Made by a program: the position numbers and the translations under genes. 64,000 bases of DNA from Chitinophaga pinensis (GTDB taxonomy: Bacteria; Bacteroidota; Bacteroidia; NS11-12g; UBA955), in contig CAMDAF010000004.1 in NCBI GenBank assembly GCA_945888525.1, positions 53,483-117,482 on the forward strand. The letters run 5' to 3'. The notes beneath the pieces are model-generated. The model was given only the letters and a program-made list of their open reading frames with translations, was not told where the DNA came from and searched no databases. Shown here in pieces: positions 43,223-52,423 of this stretch (position 1 is its first letter; each line of letters begins with the position of its first letter).

Positions 43223-44317
43223 ATGGAAAATTCGCAATCATTACAACTCGTTGAACTTAACGATCTTCACATTTCCCTTGGTGGCAAAATGGTGCCATTT
43301 GCTGGCTTTAACATGCCGGTACAATACAGCAATTTAATTCAAGAACATTTGGCTGTGCGTAACAACGTGGGTGTATTTGATGTTTCTCATATGGGTGAGT
43401 TCCTATTAAAAGGTGAGAAAGCATTGGATTTAATCCAATTGGTTACCAGCAATGACGCATCCAAATTAAGCGATGGCAAAGTTCAATACTCATGCTTGCC
43501 GAACAATACGGGTGGTATTGTAGACGATTTGTTGGTTTACCGCCGCAACGCTACAGAATATTTCTTGGTTGTGAATGCATCAAACATTAAAAAAGATTGG
43601 GATTGGATCGCCTCTCACAATACTTTTGGCGTTCAAATGGAAAACATGAGTGACAATTTGAGTTTGTTTGCGGTGCAAGGTCCGAATGCAATTAAAGTTA
43701 TTCAAAAATTAACAGAAGTAGATTTGGGGCCTATGGAGTATTACACGTTCAAAACCGGCACTGTTGCAGGATGTGAGCATGTTATCATTTCAAACACAGG
43801 TTATACTGGAGCAGGTGGATTTGAGTTGTATGTAAACAACAAAGATGCCCGTAAATTATGGGATTCTGTGTTTGAAGCAGGTAAAGAATTTGACATCATT
43901 CCATGTGGATTGGGATGTCGAGATACCTTAAGATTAGAAAAAGGCTTTTGTTTGTATGGCCACGACATCAACGATAGCACCTCTCCTATTGAAGCTGGCT
44001 TGGGTTGGATTACCAAATTCACCAAAGACTTTGTAAACAGCGCCTACCATAAATCTTTAAAAGAAAATGGTGTTTCCAAAAAACTTGTTGGCTTTGAGAT
44101 GGTAGACCGTGGCATACCGCGTCAACATTACAGCATAAAAGACGCAGCCGGTTTGCTTATTGGCGAAGTAACTTCAGGAACACAATCTCCAAGCTTGAAC
44201 AAAGCCATTGGATTAGGTTATGTTGATATTGCCCACAGCCAAGTTGGAACTGAAATTTTCATTGAAGTGCGCGATAAAGCCATCAAAGCGGTGGTTTGCA
44301 AAATACCATTCTTATAA
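43223..44317 (+). CDS. gcvT: Glycine cleavage system T protein (aminomethyltransferase)
   Basis: Tetrahydrofolate-dependent step of glycine cleavage, releasing ammonia and giving methylene-THF. The 364-residue protein shows MVPFAGFNMPVQYSNLIQEHLAVRNNVGVFDVSHMGEF, PNNTGGIVDDLLVYR, FAVQGPNAIKVIQKL, SNTGYTGAGGFELY (with the catalytic-region Asp area), CGLGCRDTLRLEKGFCLYGHDI and the C-terminal GEVTSGTQSPSLNKAIGLGYV. All are standard for GcvT rather than YgfZ. gcvH and gcvP are not in the window. A beta-rich exported protein gene follows 12 nt later. Confidence 0.96.
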   Translation: MENSQSLQLVELNDLHISLGGKMVPFAGFNMPVQYSNLIQEHLAVRNNVGVFDVSHMGEFLLKGEKALDLIQLVTSNDASKLSDGKVQYSCLPNNTGGIVDDLLVYRRNATEYFLVVNASNIKKDWDWIASHNTFGVQMENMSDNLSLFAVQGPNAIKVIQKLTEVDLGPMEYYTFKTGTVAGCEHVIISNTGYTGAGGFELYVNNKDARKLWDSVFEAGKEFDIIPCGLGCRDTLRLEKGFCLYGHDINDSTSPIEAGLGWITKFTKDFVNSAYHKSLKENGVSKKLVGFEMVDRGIPRQHYSIKDAAGLLIGEVTSGTQSPSLNKAIGLGYVDIAHSQVGTEIFIEVRDKAIKAVVCKIPFL

Positions 44318-44329
44318 AATATTAATATC

Positions 44330-44968
44330 ATGAACAAATCCATCATTTTAAGCCTAATTTTAGCAGTAAATGCTATAAGTTTAACTGCCGTCAATAAAGC
44401 GCACGAGCCCGTTACAAAAAATGCTTTATATAAAAAAATGATACATTTAAATCCGCTTGCCCTTACCATTGGTGGATTTGAGATGGGTTACGAGCAGGCA
44501 ACCACAAAGAATGAATCTTTCTTTGTAAACGCAGGTTATTATTTAAGCGCAGAAGCTGGTGCTTTGGATTTGAAAGATGATTATTCAAATATGAGTGGTT
44601 TTCGTTTAGAAGCGCAATACCGTTTTTATAGAAAACCCAACAACTATATCCGCAATGTGTATTTGGCCCCTTTTGCCAATTTCAAAACTGTAACGGCCGA
44701 CCACAACACATACTTATACAGCAATTTTCCACCTTACACAAGCACATCAGTGGTTCAAAAATATAGCGCAACAACAATTTCATTTGGGTATATGTTGGGC
44801 ATGCGTAGATCTGTGTTTGAAAATATATACATGGATTTAGGCATTGGTGGTGGTATATTCATCCCAGTTTCAGGCGAATACCAAAAGGAATTAAACATCC
44901 CGTTGTTCAGCCCTTACCAAAAAGGCGTTCAGTTCAAAGCCTCTTTTGGCTTCAGTATCGCTTTGTAG
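44330..44968 (+). CDS. Hypothetical outer-membrane-like beta-barrel protein
   Basis: A 212-residue exported protein with signal peptide (about 1-20, IILSLILAVNAISLTA). The mature part alternates amphipathic strands typical of a small outer-membrane barrel: IHLNPLALTIGGFEMGYEQ, SGFRLEAQYRFYRKP, VYLAPFANFKTVTA, ATTISFGYMLGMRRSVFENIYMDLGIGGGIFIP and a C-terminal strand QFKASFGFSIAL. It resembles the DUF3575-like barrels of this phylum, function unknown. It is 12 nt after gcvT, so the two are probably cotranscribed, though no functional link is apparent. Confidence 0.7.
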   Translation: MNKSIILSLILAVNAISLTAVNKAHEPVTKNALYKKMIHLNPLALTIGGFEMGYEQATTKNESFFVNAGYYLSAEAGALDLKDDYSNMSGFRLEAQYRFYRKPNNYIRNVYLAPFANFKTVTADHNTYLYSNFPPYTSTSVVQKYSATTISFGYMLGMRRSVFENIYMDLGIGGGIFIPVSGEYQKELNIPLFSPYQKGVQFKASFGFSIAL

Positions 44969-44990
44969 ATCTGTTTGTCTTATATCCCTT

Positions 44991-45348
44991 ATGTCTAAGA
45001 CAAAATACACAGCCCTTTTCGTTTTTCTTAGCTTATTAAGTTCATGCTTTGAGGCAGTTGAAGAAATTACCTATACCACTGAAAAAGCAGGCAAGTACGC
45101 GCTCACAATAAATTGCAGCCAAAGCAGGGATAAAATATCTGCCATGCGATTCATTTAATGTTCCAAAGACGCCTGTTGAATACAGTGCTTATTTAAATTT
45201 CAACCAATCAGCCTTGGCGCAATATTTTCCTTCTGCACTTCAATACCAAGTTCTATATATCCATTCGCAGAAAAGCAATAATATTGAGTACTATTTTAAA
45301 ATTAATAGCAGCAATTGGAAAACAATTTTGAAATCAAAACTGTTTTAA
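44991..45348 (+). pseudogene. Frameshifted small lipoprotein gene
   Basis: A lipoprotein gene broken by a frameshift. From ATG 44991 it reads MSKTKYTALFVFLSLLSSC, a clear lipoprotein signal, then EAVEEITYTTEKAGKYALTINCSQSRDKISA and stops at 45158. A different frame, open from about 45140, continues in the same style (CDSFNVPKTPVEYSAYLNFN ... QYQVLYIHSQKSNNIEYYFKINS) and stops at 45346-45348. One inserted base or two deleted bases near 45135-45145 would join them into about 119 codons. Family unknown. Sequencing error is an alternative. It begins 22 nt after the preceding barrel gene. Confidence 0.6.
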
Positions 45349-45362
45349 TGTCCAAAATAATG

Positions 45363-45383
45363 CAATCAATATAAAATTGATTG
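45363..45383. repeat. Inverted repeat upstream of korAB
   Basis: 8-bp arms CAATCAAT / ATTGATTG with a 5-nt spacer, 45 nt upstream of the korA -7 box. It could be an operator or the terminator of the upstream gene, but no T run follows. Confidence 0.4.
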
Positions 45384-45427
45384 ATATAATTATTACACAA
45401 TAATCTATTCGAATGGTCAATAAAGAG

Positions 45428-45435
45428 TATTTTTG
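45428..45435 (+). promoter_or_regulatory. -7 box of korAB
   Basis: TATTTTTG, perfect TAnnTTTG. It ends 18 nt before the GTG at 45454 and overlaps an upstream TTG that cannot therefore be the start. Confidence 0.5.
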
Positions 45436-45453
45436 CATCAAAATAAAGAGGCA

Positions 45454-47298
45454 GTGTCAGACACAATAAAGCACGAACAACATGTAGTCATTAAGTTTGC
45501 TGGAGACAGCGGCGATGGTGTTCAATTAACAGGAACACAATTTGCCGAAACCAGTGCTTTATTTGGAAATGACATTGCAACCTTCCCTGATTTTCCGGCG
45601 GAAATTCGCGCACCTATAGGCACTTTACCTGGTGTTAGTGGATTTCAACTCCATATTGGCAGCAACGAAATCCTTACACCTGGCGACACCTATGATGTTT
45701 TGGTTGCCTTAAATGCAGCTGCGTTAAAAGTCAATTTAAAATCCTTAAAACCAAATGGAATTATCATCGCCAACAGTGATGGATTTGACGAAAAAAATTT
45801 ACGATTAGCAAAGATTGACGAAAATGACAATCCTTTACACAATGGCAGTTTGGATGCCTACCAAGTGTTTACTGCCGACATAACCAAGTTAACAAAATTG
45901 GCTGTTGCTGAGTTTGGACTAGGAAACAAAGAAGCCGAACGTTGCAAAAACATGTATGTTTTGGGTTTGGTGTATTGGTTGTTCGACCGCAATATGCAGC
46001 ATAGTATTAACTTCATAGAAAAGCAGTTTTCAAAAAAGGAACTTGTTGCAAAATCAAATATTAAAGCACTGCAAGCTGGCTATCATTTTGGAGAAACCTC
46101 TGAAATGTTTGGCAACAGATTTGAAATTGCAGCAGCCGTATACGCCAAAGGAACTTATAGAAGTATAAACGGAAACCAAGCCACAGCTCTTGGTTTATTG
46201 GGCGCCTCAGTTAAGTCTGGAATACCAATATTTCTAGGCACCTACCCTATTACCCCAGCATCAGACATCTTGCATGAACTGTCAAAACACAAAGGATTTG
46301 ACCTCATAAGTTTTCAAGCGGAGGACGAAATTTCAGGAATTTGTGCAGCTATAGGCGCCTCATATGGTGGGCGTTTGGGCGTAACCACAAGTTCAGGACC
46401 TGGCATTGCCCTAAAAACTGAAGCCATTGGTTTGGCCACTATGCTTGAACTGCCTTTGGTTATTTGCAACATCCAAAGAGGCGGACCATCAACAGGCTTA
46501 CCAACCAAAACAGAGCAATCTGATTTGTTGCAAGCATTATACGGAAGAAATGGAGAATGTCCTTTGGTGGTAATAGCCGCATCAACACCCGCAGATTGCT
46601 ATGAGATGTCATACATGGCTGTTAAAATCGCTATTGAGCACACTGTCCCTGTTATGTTTTTGAGCGACGGCTACCTGGCAACTGGCGCCCAACCATGGAT
46701 GATTAAAACCTTGGATGAAATGCCAGAAATCAGTTCGCATTTTATCCGCAAAGCGGATGAGGGCAAACCTTATCAACCTTATGCCCGCAATGAAAATCTT
46801 TCCCGTGACCATGCCGTGCCAGGAACCCCTGGAATGGAGCACCGTATTGGTGGATTAGAAAAGGAAAACATTACAGGGAATATCAGCTACGATGCAGCAA
46901 ACCATGAACTCATGGTAAAACTGCGCGCACAAAAAGTTATGAATGTAGCAGATACTTTACCTCTGCAAACTTTTGAGCATGGCAACAAAGATTCTAAAGC
47001 ACTTATTATTGGTTGGGGTTCAACTTTTGGAAGCATATCCACGGCTACAAAAGAATTGCGCGAAGAAGGCATAGACATTGCGCATATTCATTTGAAATAC
47101 ATTAACCCCTTGCCTAGAAATTTGGGAGAAATGATAAAAAATTTCGACCATGTTTTTGTGGCGGAATTAAACAATGGACAATTAATTCGCTTGATTAGAG
47201 ATCAATTTTTAAAGGATGCAAAAGGGATCAATAAAATCCAAGGCCAACCTTTTCAAATTACAGAGATTAAAGACATACTTAAACACAATCTTCAATAA
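45454..47298 (+). CDS. korA: 2-oxoglutarate ferredoxin oxidoreductase, alpha (gamma-alpha fused) subunit
   Basis: Large subunit of a 2-oxoacid:ferredoxin oxidoreductase, most likely for 2-oxoglutarate, acting in the TCA cycle. The 614-residue product carries the gamma domain first (VVIKFAGDSGDGVQLTGTQFAE ... FPDFPAEIRAPIGTLPGVSGFQL, about 10-190) and then the alpha domain (GTYPITPASDILHEL, FQAEDEISGICAAIGASYGGRLGVTTSSGPGIALKTEAIGLA, RGGPSTGLPTKTEQSDL). GTG 45454 is used because the earlier TTG at 45433 lies inside the -7 box. Stop and korB start overlap as TAATG. Confidence 0.92.
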   Translation: MSDTIKHEQHVVIKFAGDSGDGVQLTGTQFAETSALFGNDIATFPDFPAEIRAPIGTLPGVSGFQLHIGSNEILTPGDTYDVLVALNAAALKVNLKSLKPNGIIIANSDGFDEKNLRLAKIDENDNPLHNGSLDAYQVFTADITKLTKLAVAEFGLGNKEAERCKNMYVLGLVYWLFDRNMQHSINFIEKQFSKKELVAKSNIKALQAGYHFGETSEMFGNRFEIAAAVYAKGTYRSINGNQATALGLLGASVKSGIPIFLGTYPITPASDILHELSKHKGFDLISFQAEDEISGICAAIGASYGGRLGVTTSSGPGIALKTEAIGLATMLELPLVICNIQRGGPSTGLPTKTEQSDLLQALYGRNGECPLVVIAASTPADCYEMSYMAVKIAIEHTVPVMFLSDGYLATGAQPWMIKTLDEMPEISSHFIRKADEGKPYQPYARNENLSRDHAVPGTPGMEHRIGGLEKENITGNISYDAANHELMVKLRAQKVMNVADTLPLQTFEHGNKDSKALIIGWGSTFGSISTATKELREEGIDIAHIHLKYINPLPRNLGEMIKNFDHVFVAELNNGQLIRLIRDQFLKDAKGINKIQGQPFQITEIKDILKHNLQ

Positions 47299-48311
47299 TG
47301 GAAACCGCACATAAAACAATATTTACTTCAAAAGATCTGGAGACCGATCAAGAAGTGAGATGGTGCCCCGGTTGTGGAGATTATGCCATCTTGAGCAGTT
47401 TAAAAAAGGTTTTACCAGAACTAAACCATTCCAAAGAAGATTTTGTATTTGTATCTGGCATAGGGTGTTCGTCGCGCCTACCATACTATATGGACACTTA
47501 CGGCATGCACTCCATACACGGTCGCGCAACTGCAATAGCCTTGGGATTAAAAACCAGCAGGCCAGAGTTAAGCGTTTGGGTAATTACAGGTGATGGGGAT
47601 GCTTTGAGCATTGGCGGGAACCATTTAATTCATACCTTAAGAAGAAACCCAAATTTAAATATTTTGTTGTTTAACAACCAAATTTATGGTTTAACCAAAG
47701 GACAATATTCGCCTACCAGTGAAATTGGAAAAATAACAAAATCATCGCCAATAGGAACTGTTGATAGTCCATTTAATCCGATTGCCTTGGCCTTGGGCGC
47801 CAATGGCACTTTTGTGGCAAGGACTTTAGACCGCGACCCTAAGCACCAGCAAGAAATATACAAGCGGGCTTATTACCATACCGGCTGTTCTTTTGTTGAA
47901 GTGTATCAAAACTGCAATGTTTTTAACGACGGTGCATTTGAAATAATGACTGAAAAAGACAGCAAGTCATTTTCAACTATTTTTGTGGAACACGGCAAAC
48001 CCTTGGTTTTTGCTAATGGCACTAAAGGCATTGTTTTAGATGGTTTGCAGGCAAAGGTTATTGATATTGTTGATGGAAGCACAGATGAACTCTGGTTACA
48101 TGATGAAACCGACCCAATGAAGGCCTATATTCTCTCTCGTTTCTTCGACAATGATGCATTGCCTCGGCCATTTGGTGTTCTATTCGCCGATTCTAGCAAG
48201 CCTTGTTTGGATACCCTGATACAAGACCAATTAAAAGACAAACGCATAGAAAACAAGACCATAGCTTTCAATGATTTGTTAAAATCGAGAAACAGCTGGG
48301 AGGTGCAGTAA
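47298..48311 (+). CDS. korB: 2-oxoglutarate ferredoxin oxidoreductase, beta subunit
   Basis: Thiamine-diphosphate-binding subunit paired with KorA. The 337-residue protein has the cysteine motif WCPGCGDYAILSSL, GIGCSSRLPYYMDTYGMHSIHGRA, the TPP motif VITGDGDALSIGGNHLIHTLRRN with NILLFNNQIYGLTKGQYSPTS, and FVEVYQNCNVFNDGAF. The cysteines CPGC and further Cys are the expected iron-sulfur ligands. The ATG overlaps the korA stop by one base, so expression is coupled. No ferredoxin gene is adjacent. Confidence 0.95.
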   Translation: METAHKTIFTSKDLETDQEVRWCPGCGDYAILSSLKKVLPELNHSKEDFVFVSGIGCSSRLPYYMDTYGMHSIHGRATAIALGLKTSRPELSVWVITGDGDALSIGGNHLIHTLRRNPNLNILLFNNQIYGLTKGQYSPTSEIGKITKSSPIGTVDSPFNPIALALGANGTFVARTLDRDPKHQQEIYKRAYYHTGCSFVEVYQNCNVFNDGAFEIMTEKDSKSFSTIFVEHGKPLVFANGTKGIVLDGLQAKVIDIVDGSTDELWLHDETDPMKAYILSRFFDNDALPRPFGVLFADSSKPCLDTLIQDQLKDKRIENKTIAFNDLLKSRNSWEVQ

Positions 48312-48389
48312 TAAGCCTACACCTTTTTCTATCGATTTGGTTTCCCTTTCTGAATGATTTAGCTTTAATTTGCGTCAACATAAGTTGAT

Positions 48390-50321
48390 ATGAAATTAAT
48401 CTTTACTTTATTTACAATTGCTCTCAGTGCAATAAGCTTACACGCTGGAGATACCACAAAAGTAAGCTCACACAGCAAGGTGATCATTAAAACGAATCCG
48501 AGTGCAGGCGTTACCGAATACCCTTCAAAAGTCAAATTTCCGGCCGATTCTGTTTCTTACCGCAAGGTTTATATGTATTTAGAATTTGGATGTGCACCTG
48601 GATTAAGATGCGGCGAATGGGATTATGGAAACCATATCTATGTACGTAAAAATGGCGTTCGCTATGAATTGGCCCGTTATATTACACCTTACGGTTTTTA
48701 TTGGAACAGTTCTCAAAATTGGAAGCATGGTTGGTATTTTGATCTTACTGATTTCTCTGATTTATTGCACGATTCATTGGAAATCATATACCAACATTCT
48801 GGCTACGAAGGCAATACGGACAGAGGTTGGACAGTAACTATGGATTACTTCATGGTGGCTGGCGAAGCGGCAAGAATCCCCATGGGTCTTATCAACATGC
48901 ACCGCGTAAATGCGCCTTATGGCAACGACAACAATCCATTTTCAAGTGCAGTAAAACCTGTGTCATTTGTTATGCCTAAAGGCGCAGATGCTGTAGATTT
49001 TAAAATTATTCAAACTGGACATGGAATGGATAAGCAAGAAAATTGTTCTGAGTTTTGCTCAAAAAAACGCACTGTTACTTTAGATGCAAATACGGTTTCC
49101 GAAAAAAATGTTTGGAGAGAAGATTGTGGTTTAAATTCTTTATTTCCTCAAGCCGGAACTTGGATATACGACAGAGCGAATTGGTGTCCTGGCGCTCCTG
49201 TAATGGCAGATGATATTTACCTAAACATTAATGACACCAATACCCACACGTTTAGCCTTAACATGGAGGCATACTCAAATACAGCAGGCGGCAGTGCAAA
49301 TTATGACGTAACAACCTATGCTTTGTTTTTCAAAGACAACAGAAAGCAAGTAGATGCAGCAATTGAAGATATTATTTCGCCATCAACTCACTTTGATTAT
49401 TTGCGTTTAAACCCAACTTGTGGCGCGCCAATTATTAGTGTGCGCAATATGGGTAAAGACACGCTTACACGTTTGGAATTTGAATACGGAAAACTTGGTG
49501 GCGCATTACAAAAAATTTGGGTTCCTTGCAATATAGCTCCATTTACCAACCAAAAGGTAACGCTTGAAGCCATATACAATTGGAGTGGTGCTGGGAATAA
49601 TTTCGTAGCCCGTATTACCAAGGTTAACGACCAAGTCGATCAATATCCGGCCGACAACACCATGGTTTCTAAAATAACCAACAGCGTGGTGTTCCCTACC
49701 AAAATTATTATCGTATTAAAAACCAATAACGCACCTTCAGAAAACTATTACACTTTAAAAGATGCAAAAGGAAAAGTGATTAGAAATAAAAATAATTTTG
49801 CAGCCAATACCATTTATAGAGATACTGTATACCTTGACAACAATGTATGTTATACGTTTGAGATGATGGATGATGGCACTGCACCAAGCAACAACCCATT
49901 AAATAGAGATGGCCTTGATTGGTGGGCGAATACGGCGGATGGAACTGGCTATATCCAAATTAGAAATGGCAACAACAACAGCATGTTAAAGAATTTTGGC
50001 GCTGACTTTGGCACCAAGCAAATGATTAATTTTCAAACCACTTACAGCATGGGGATTGAAAATCAAGCGACCCAGTCAATCGGACTAGACATCATGCCTA
50101 ATCCTGCCTTGAAAGGCGTTGAAACAATGATCAATATAGATGTTGTCAATGCAGAAATCTACACCTTGAGCATTTATGATCAAACTGGCAGAGAGGTACA
50201 AGCCTACACAAGCAAAGCGCTTAACGCCCAATTCTATTTAAAAGGATTGGCCTCAGGAATATACACCGCTACCCTTCAGCAAGGAGTTGAAATAAGCAGC
50301 AAAAAATTTGTAGTAGAATAA
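48390..50321 (+). CDS. Secreted PNGase F-like protein with T9SS sorting domain
   Basis: A 643-residue exported protein: signal peptide (about 1-19), two jelly-roll domains resembling peptide-N-glycosidase F, and a type A T9SS C-terminal domain (about 565-643: NPALKG, YTLSIYDQTGREV, LKGLASGIYTATL, SSKKFVVE). PNGase F landmarks are visible: RCGEWDYGNHIYV around D78 (matching catalytic D60), GHGMDKQENCSEFCSKK with E221 (matching E206), and WIYDRANWCPG. The position matching E118 appears to be His in IIYQHSG. It would be exported by the T9SS encoded at the left edge and could deglycosylate N-glycoproteins, if active. Monocistronic with a strong terminator. Confidence 0.85.
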   Translation: MKLIFTLFTIALSAISLHAGDTTKVSSHSKVIIKTNPSAGVTEYPSKVKFPADSVSYRKVYMYLEFGCAPGLRCGEWDYGNHIYVRKNGVRYELARYITPYGFYWNSSQNWKHGWYFDLTDFSDLLHDSLEIIYQHSGYEGNTDRGWTVTMDYFMVAGEAARIPMGLINMHRVNAPYGNDNNPFSSAVKPVSFVMPKGADAVDFKIIQTGHGMDKQENCSEFCSKKRTVTLDANTVSEKNVWREDCGLNSLFPQAGTWIYDRANWCPGAPVMADDIYLNINDTNTHTFSLNMEAYSNTAGGSANYDVTTYALFFKDNRKQVDAAIEDIISPSTHFDYLRLNPTCGAPIISVRNMGKDTLTRLEFEYGKLGGALQKIWVPCNIAPFTNQKVTLEAIYNWSGAGNNFVARITKVNDQVDQYPADNTMVSKITNSVVFPTKIIIVLKTNNAPSENYYTLKDAKGKVIRNKNNFAANTIYRDTVYLDNNVCYTFEMMDDGTAPSNNPLNRDGLDWWANTADGTGYIQIRNGNNNSMLKNFGADFGTKQMINFQTTYSMGIENQATQSIGLDIMPNPALKGVETMINIDVVNAEIYTLSIYDQTGREVQAYTSKALNAQFYLKGLASGIYTATLQQGVEISSKKFVVE

Positions 50322-50340
50322 GCAAGGAAAAATGTTTTTT

Positions 50341-50370
50341 AAAAGGATGTCAATTGACATCCTTTTTTTT
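50341..50370 (+). terminator. Intrinsic terminator after the PNGase F-like gene
   Basis: Palindrome GGATGTCAATTGACATCC (50345-50362) flanked by AAAA and eight T; 20 nt after the stop. Confidence 0.9.
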
Positions 50371-50415
50371 AGTCAAGTATTTAAATTTCTGACTTTTATT
50401 TAAACTTTTTTTACC

Positions 50416-50423
50416 TAGCTTTG
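50416..50423 (+). promoter_or_regulatory. -7 box of the carotenoid operon
   Basis: TAGCTTTG, 11 nt before the crtZ ATG. The -33 region has CTTTT in place of TTTG. Confidence 0.45.
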
Positions 50424-50434
50424 TTTGAATTACG

Positions 50435-50899
50435 ATGGATATTTTAATCAATATAATAATTGTCTTAATTGGGTTTAGTTTCATGGAAGCAACTGCTTGG
50501 TTTACTCACAAATACATTATGCATGGATTCATGTGGCGTTGGCATAAAAGCCACCATGAACCGCGTTTAGGAAGATTCGAAAAGAACGATTTGTTTGGTG
50601 TTGTGTTCGCTTTTATCTCTGCGGGCCTTATTATATTTGGTTCGCTGACCTTTCCTATGGATTGGCGCTTTTATTTGGGCATAGGCGTTTTGCTTTATGG
50701 CGTTGCCTATTTCTTGGTGCACGATGTCTTTGTACATCAAAGGTTTCCATGGTTAAAAAACACAAACAGGGTTTACTTTAAGGCCATGCGTTTTGCGCAC
50801 AAGATCCACCACAAAGTGAATGAAAAAGATGGTGCTGAAGCTTTTGGTTTTTTATTTGTAAGTAAAAAATATTTAGATAAATACCGTCAAAAAAAATAA
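50435..50899 (+). CDS. crtZ: Beta-carotene hydroxylase CrtZ
   Basis: Membrane di-iron hydroxylase adding 3-OH groups to beta-ionone rings, giving zeaxanthin. The 154-residue protein has four short helices and the full set of histidine motifs: HKYIMH, HKSHH, HDVFVHQR and HKIHH. Small size and motif spacing fit bacterial CrtZ rather than sterol desaturases in the broad sense. First gene of crtZ-crtI-crtB, with crtI starting 1 nt after its stop. No lycopene cyclase (crtY) gene is in the window, so it must be elsewhere. Confidence 0.92.
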   Translation: MDILINIIIVLIGFSFMEATAWFTHKYIMHGFMWRWHKSHHEPRLGRFEKNDLFGVVFAFISAGLIIFGSLTFPMDWRFYLGIGVLLYGVAYFLVHDVFVHQRFPWLKNTNRVYFKAMRFAHKIHHKVNEKDGAEAFGFLFVSKKYLDKYRQKK

Positions 50900-50900
50900 G

Positions 50901-52385
50901 ATGCACAAGAAAGTAATCGTAATAGGTAGTGGTTTTGCGGGATTGAGCGCAGCATCAAATTTAGCGAAAGAGGGGTATGAGGTTACTGTCTTAGAAAAAA
51001 ACGATCAAACGGGTGGCCGTGCCCGCATTTGGGAAAAAGACGGATTCACATTTGACATGGGTCCAAGTTGGTATTGGATGCCTGAAGTCTTTGAAGAATA
51101 TTTCGCAAAGTTTGGCAAAAAAGTAAGCGACTATTATGAATTAAAAAGACTAGACCCAGCCTATAGAATTTATTTTACAGGCAATCAAGAAATGGATGTG
51201 CTAGCCAACTTGGAAGAGCTAAAAGCATTGTTTGAAATAAGAGAGCCTGGAAGCGCGGTTCGTTTGCAAAAATTTTTGGATGATGCCGGTTACAAATACG
51301 AAACGGCAATGGCCGATTATGTAACACGTTTGTCGGATTCGGTATTGGAATTCATTGAACCAAAACTAATTATCAAATCATTTCAATTGAGTTTATTTTC
51401 CAGTTTGAGAAAGGCCGTGCGCTCACAGTTTTCAGATCCATTATTGCTTAGTTTACTAGAGTTCCCTGTTTTGTTTTTAGGCTCTACCCCTGCCAATACA
51501 CCAGCCCTGTACAGTATGATGAATTATGCTGACTTGGTAAAAGGAACTTGGTTTCCTAAGGGAGGCATGGTAATGATATCAAAAGCGTTTACGAAATTGG
51601 CTGAGGAACTGGGCGTAAAAATCTTAGTAAACCATGAAGTAAACCACATTGAGGTGGTAAATGGAAAAGCGACTGCTGTGCACACAAACAATGGTGTATT
51701 CCATGCCGATATCGTGGTATCAGGAGCCGATTACAACCACACAGAACAAAAACTTTTACATAAAAAAGACAGGGTTTATTCAGAACAATATTGGGAAACA
51801 CGAACCATGTCGCCAAGTTCTTTGCTTTATTATGTTGGTTTAAATAAAAAAGTAAAAAACGTTTTGCACCACAATCTGTTTTTTGACGAAAACTTTGAGC
51901 AACATGCTATTGAAATCTATGATCAACCAAAGTGGCCGACCAAACCTCTATTTTATTTATCGGCAGCCAGCAAAACAGATGCTGATTGTGCACCAGAGGG
52001 TTGCGAAAATTTATTTTTCTTAATCCCATTGGCTCCAGGATTAGAAGACAATGAAGACTTGAGAGAAAAGTACTTTAACATGATGTTGGATAGATTAGAG
52101 GTTAAATGTGGTGAAAATATAAGAGACCATATTACAGTGAAACGTTCTTATGCCATGAATGACTTTCAAGCTGATTACCATTCGTTTAAAGGCAATGCCT
52201 ATGGATTGGCCAATACCTTGATGCAAACTGCATTTTTAAAACCAAAGATGCGCAGCAAAAAAGTTAAAAACTTATTTTATACAGGACAGTTAACGGTGCC
52301 AGGACCAGGAGTTCCACCAGCAATTATCAGTGGTCAAATTATAGCCAAAGAAATTGTTAGGCAGACAAAAAAGAATCTCTTGTAA
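50901..52385 (+). CDS. crtI: Phytoene desaturase CrtI
   Basis: FAD-dependent desaturase that turns phytoene into lycopene by successive dehydrogenations. The 494-residue protein begins with the dinucleotide motif VIVIGSGFAGLSAASNLAKEGYEVTVLEKND and GGRARIWEKDGFTFDMGPSWYWMP; at the C-terminus it carries the carotenoid-desaturase signature (NLFYTGQLTVPGPGVPPAIISGQIIAKEI). Length is normal. It sits between crtZ (1 nt upstream) and crtB (38 nt downstream). An alternative CrtD-like desaturase is less likely because crtB follows directly. Confidence 0.94.
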   Translation: MHKKVIVIGSGFAGLSAASNLAKEGYEVTVLEKNDQTGGRARIWEKDGFTFDMGPSWYWMPEVFEEYFAKFGKKVSDYYELKRLDPAYRIYFTGNQEMDVLANLEELKALFEIREPGSAVRLQKFLDDAGYKYETAMADYVTRLSDSVLEFIEPKLIIKSFQLSLFSSLRKAVRSQFSDPLLLSLLEFPVLFLGSTPANTPALYSMMNYADLVKGTWFPKGGMVMISKAFTKLAEELGVKILVNHEVNHIEVVNGKATAVHTNNGVFHADIVVSGADYNHTEQKLLHKKDRVYSEQYWETRTMSPSSLLYYVGLNKKVKNVLHHNLFFDENFEQHAIEIYDQPKWPTKPLFYLSAASKTDADCAPEGCENLFFLIPLAPGLEDNEDLREKYFNMMLDRLEVKCGENIRDHITVKRSYAMNDFQADYHSFKGNAYGLANTLMQTAFLKPKMRSKKVKNLFYTGQLTVPGPGVPPAIISGQIIAKEIVRQTKKNLL

Positions 52386-52423
52386 AACAAAAAATGAACA
52401 AAATGGTTAATTACAATTGATGT

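Noticed and set aside
45433..45453. TTG at 45433 as the korA start
   Set aside because: It lies inside the TATTTTTG -7 box, so it cannot be transcribed from that promoter; GTG 45454 fits the family start and spacing.
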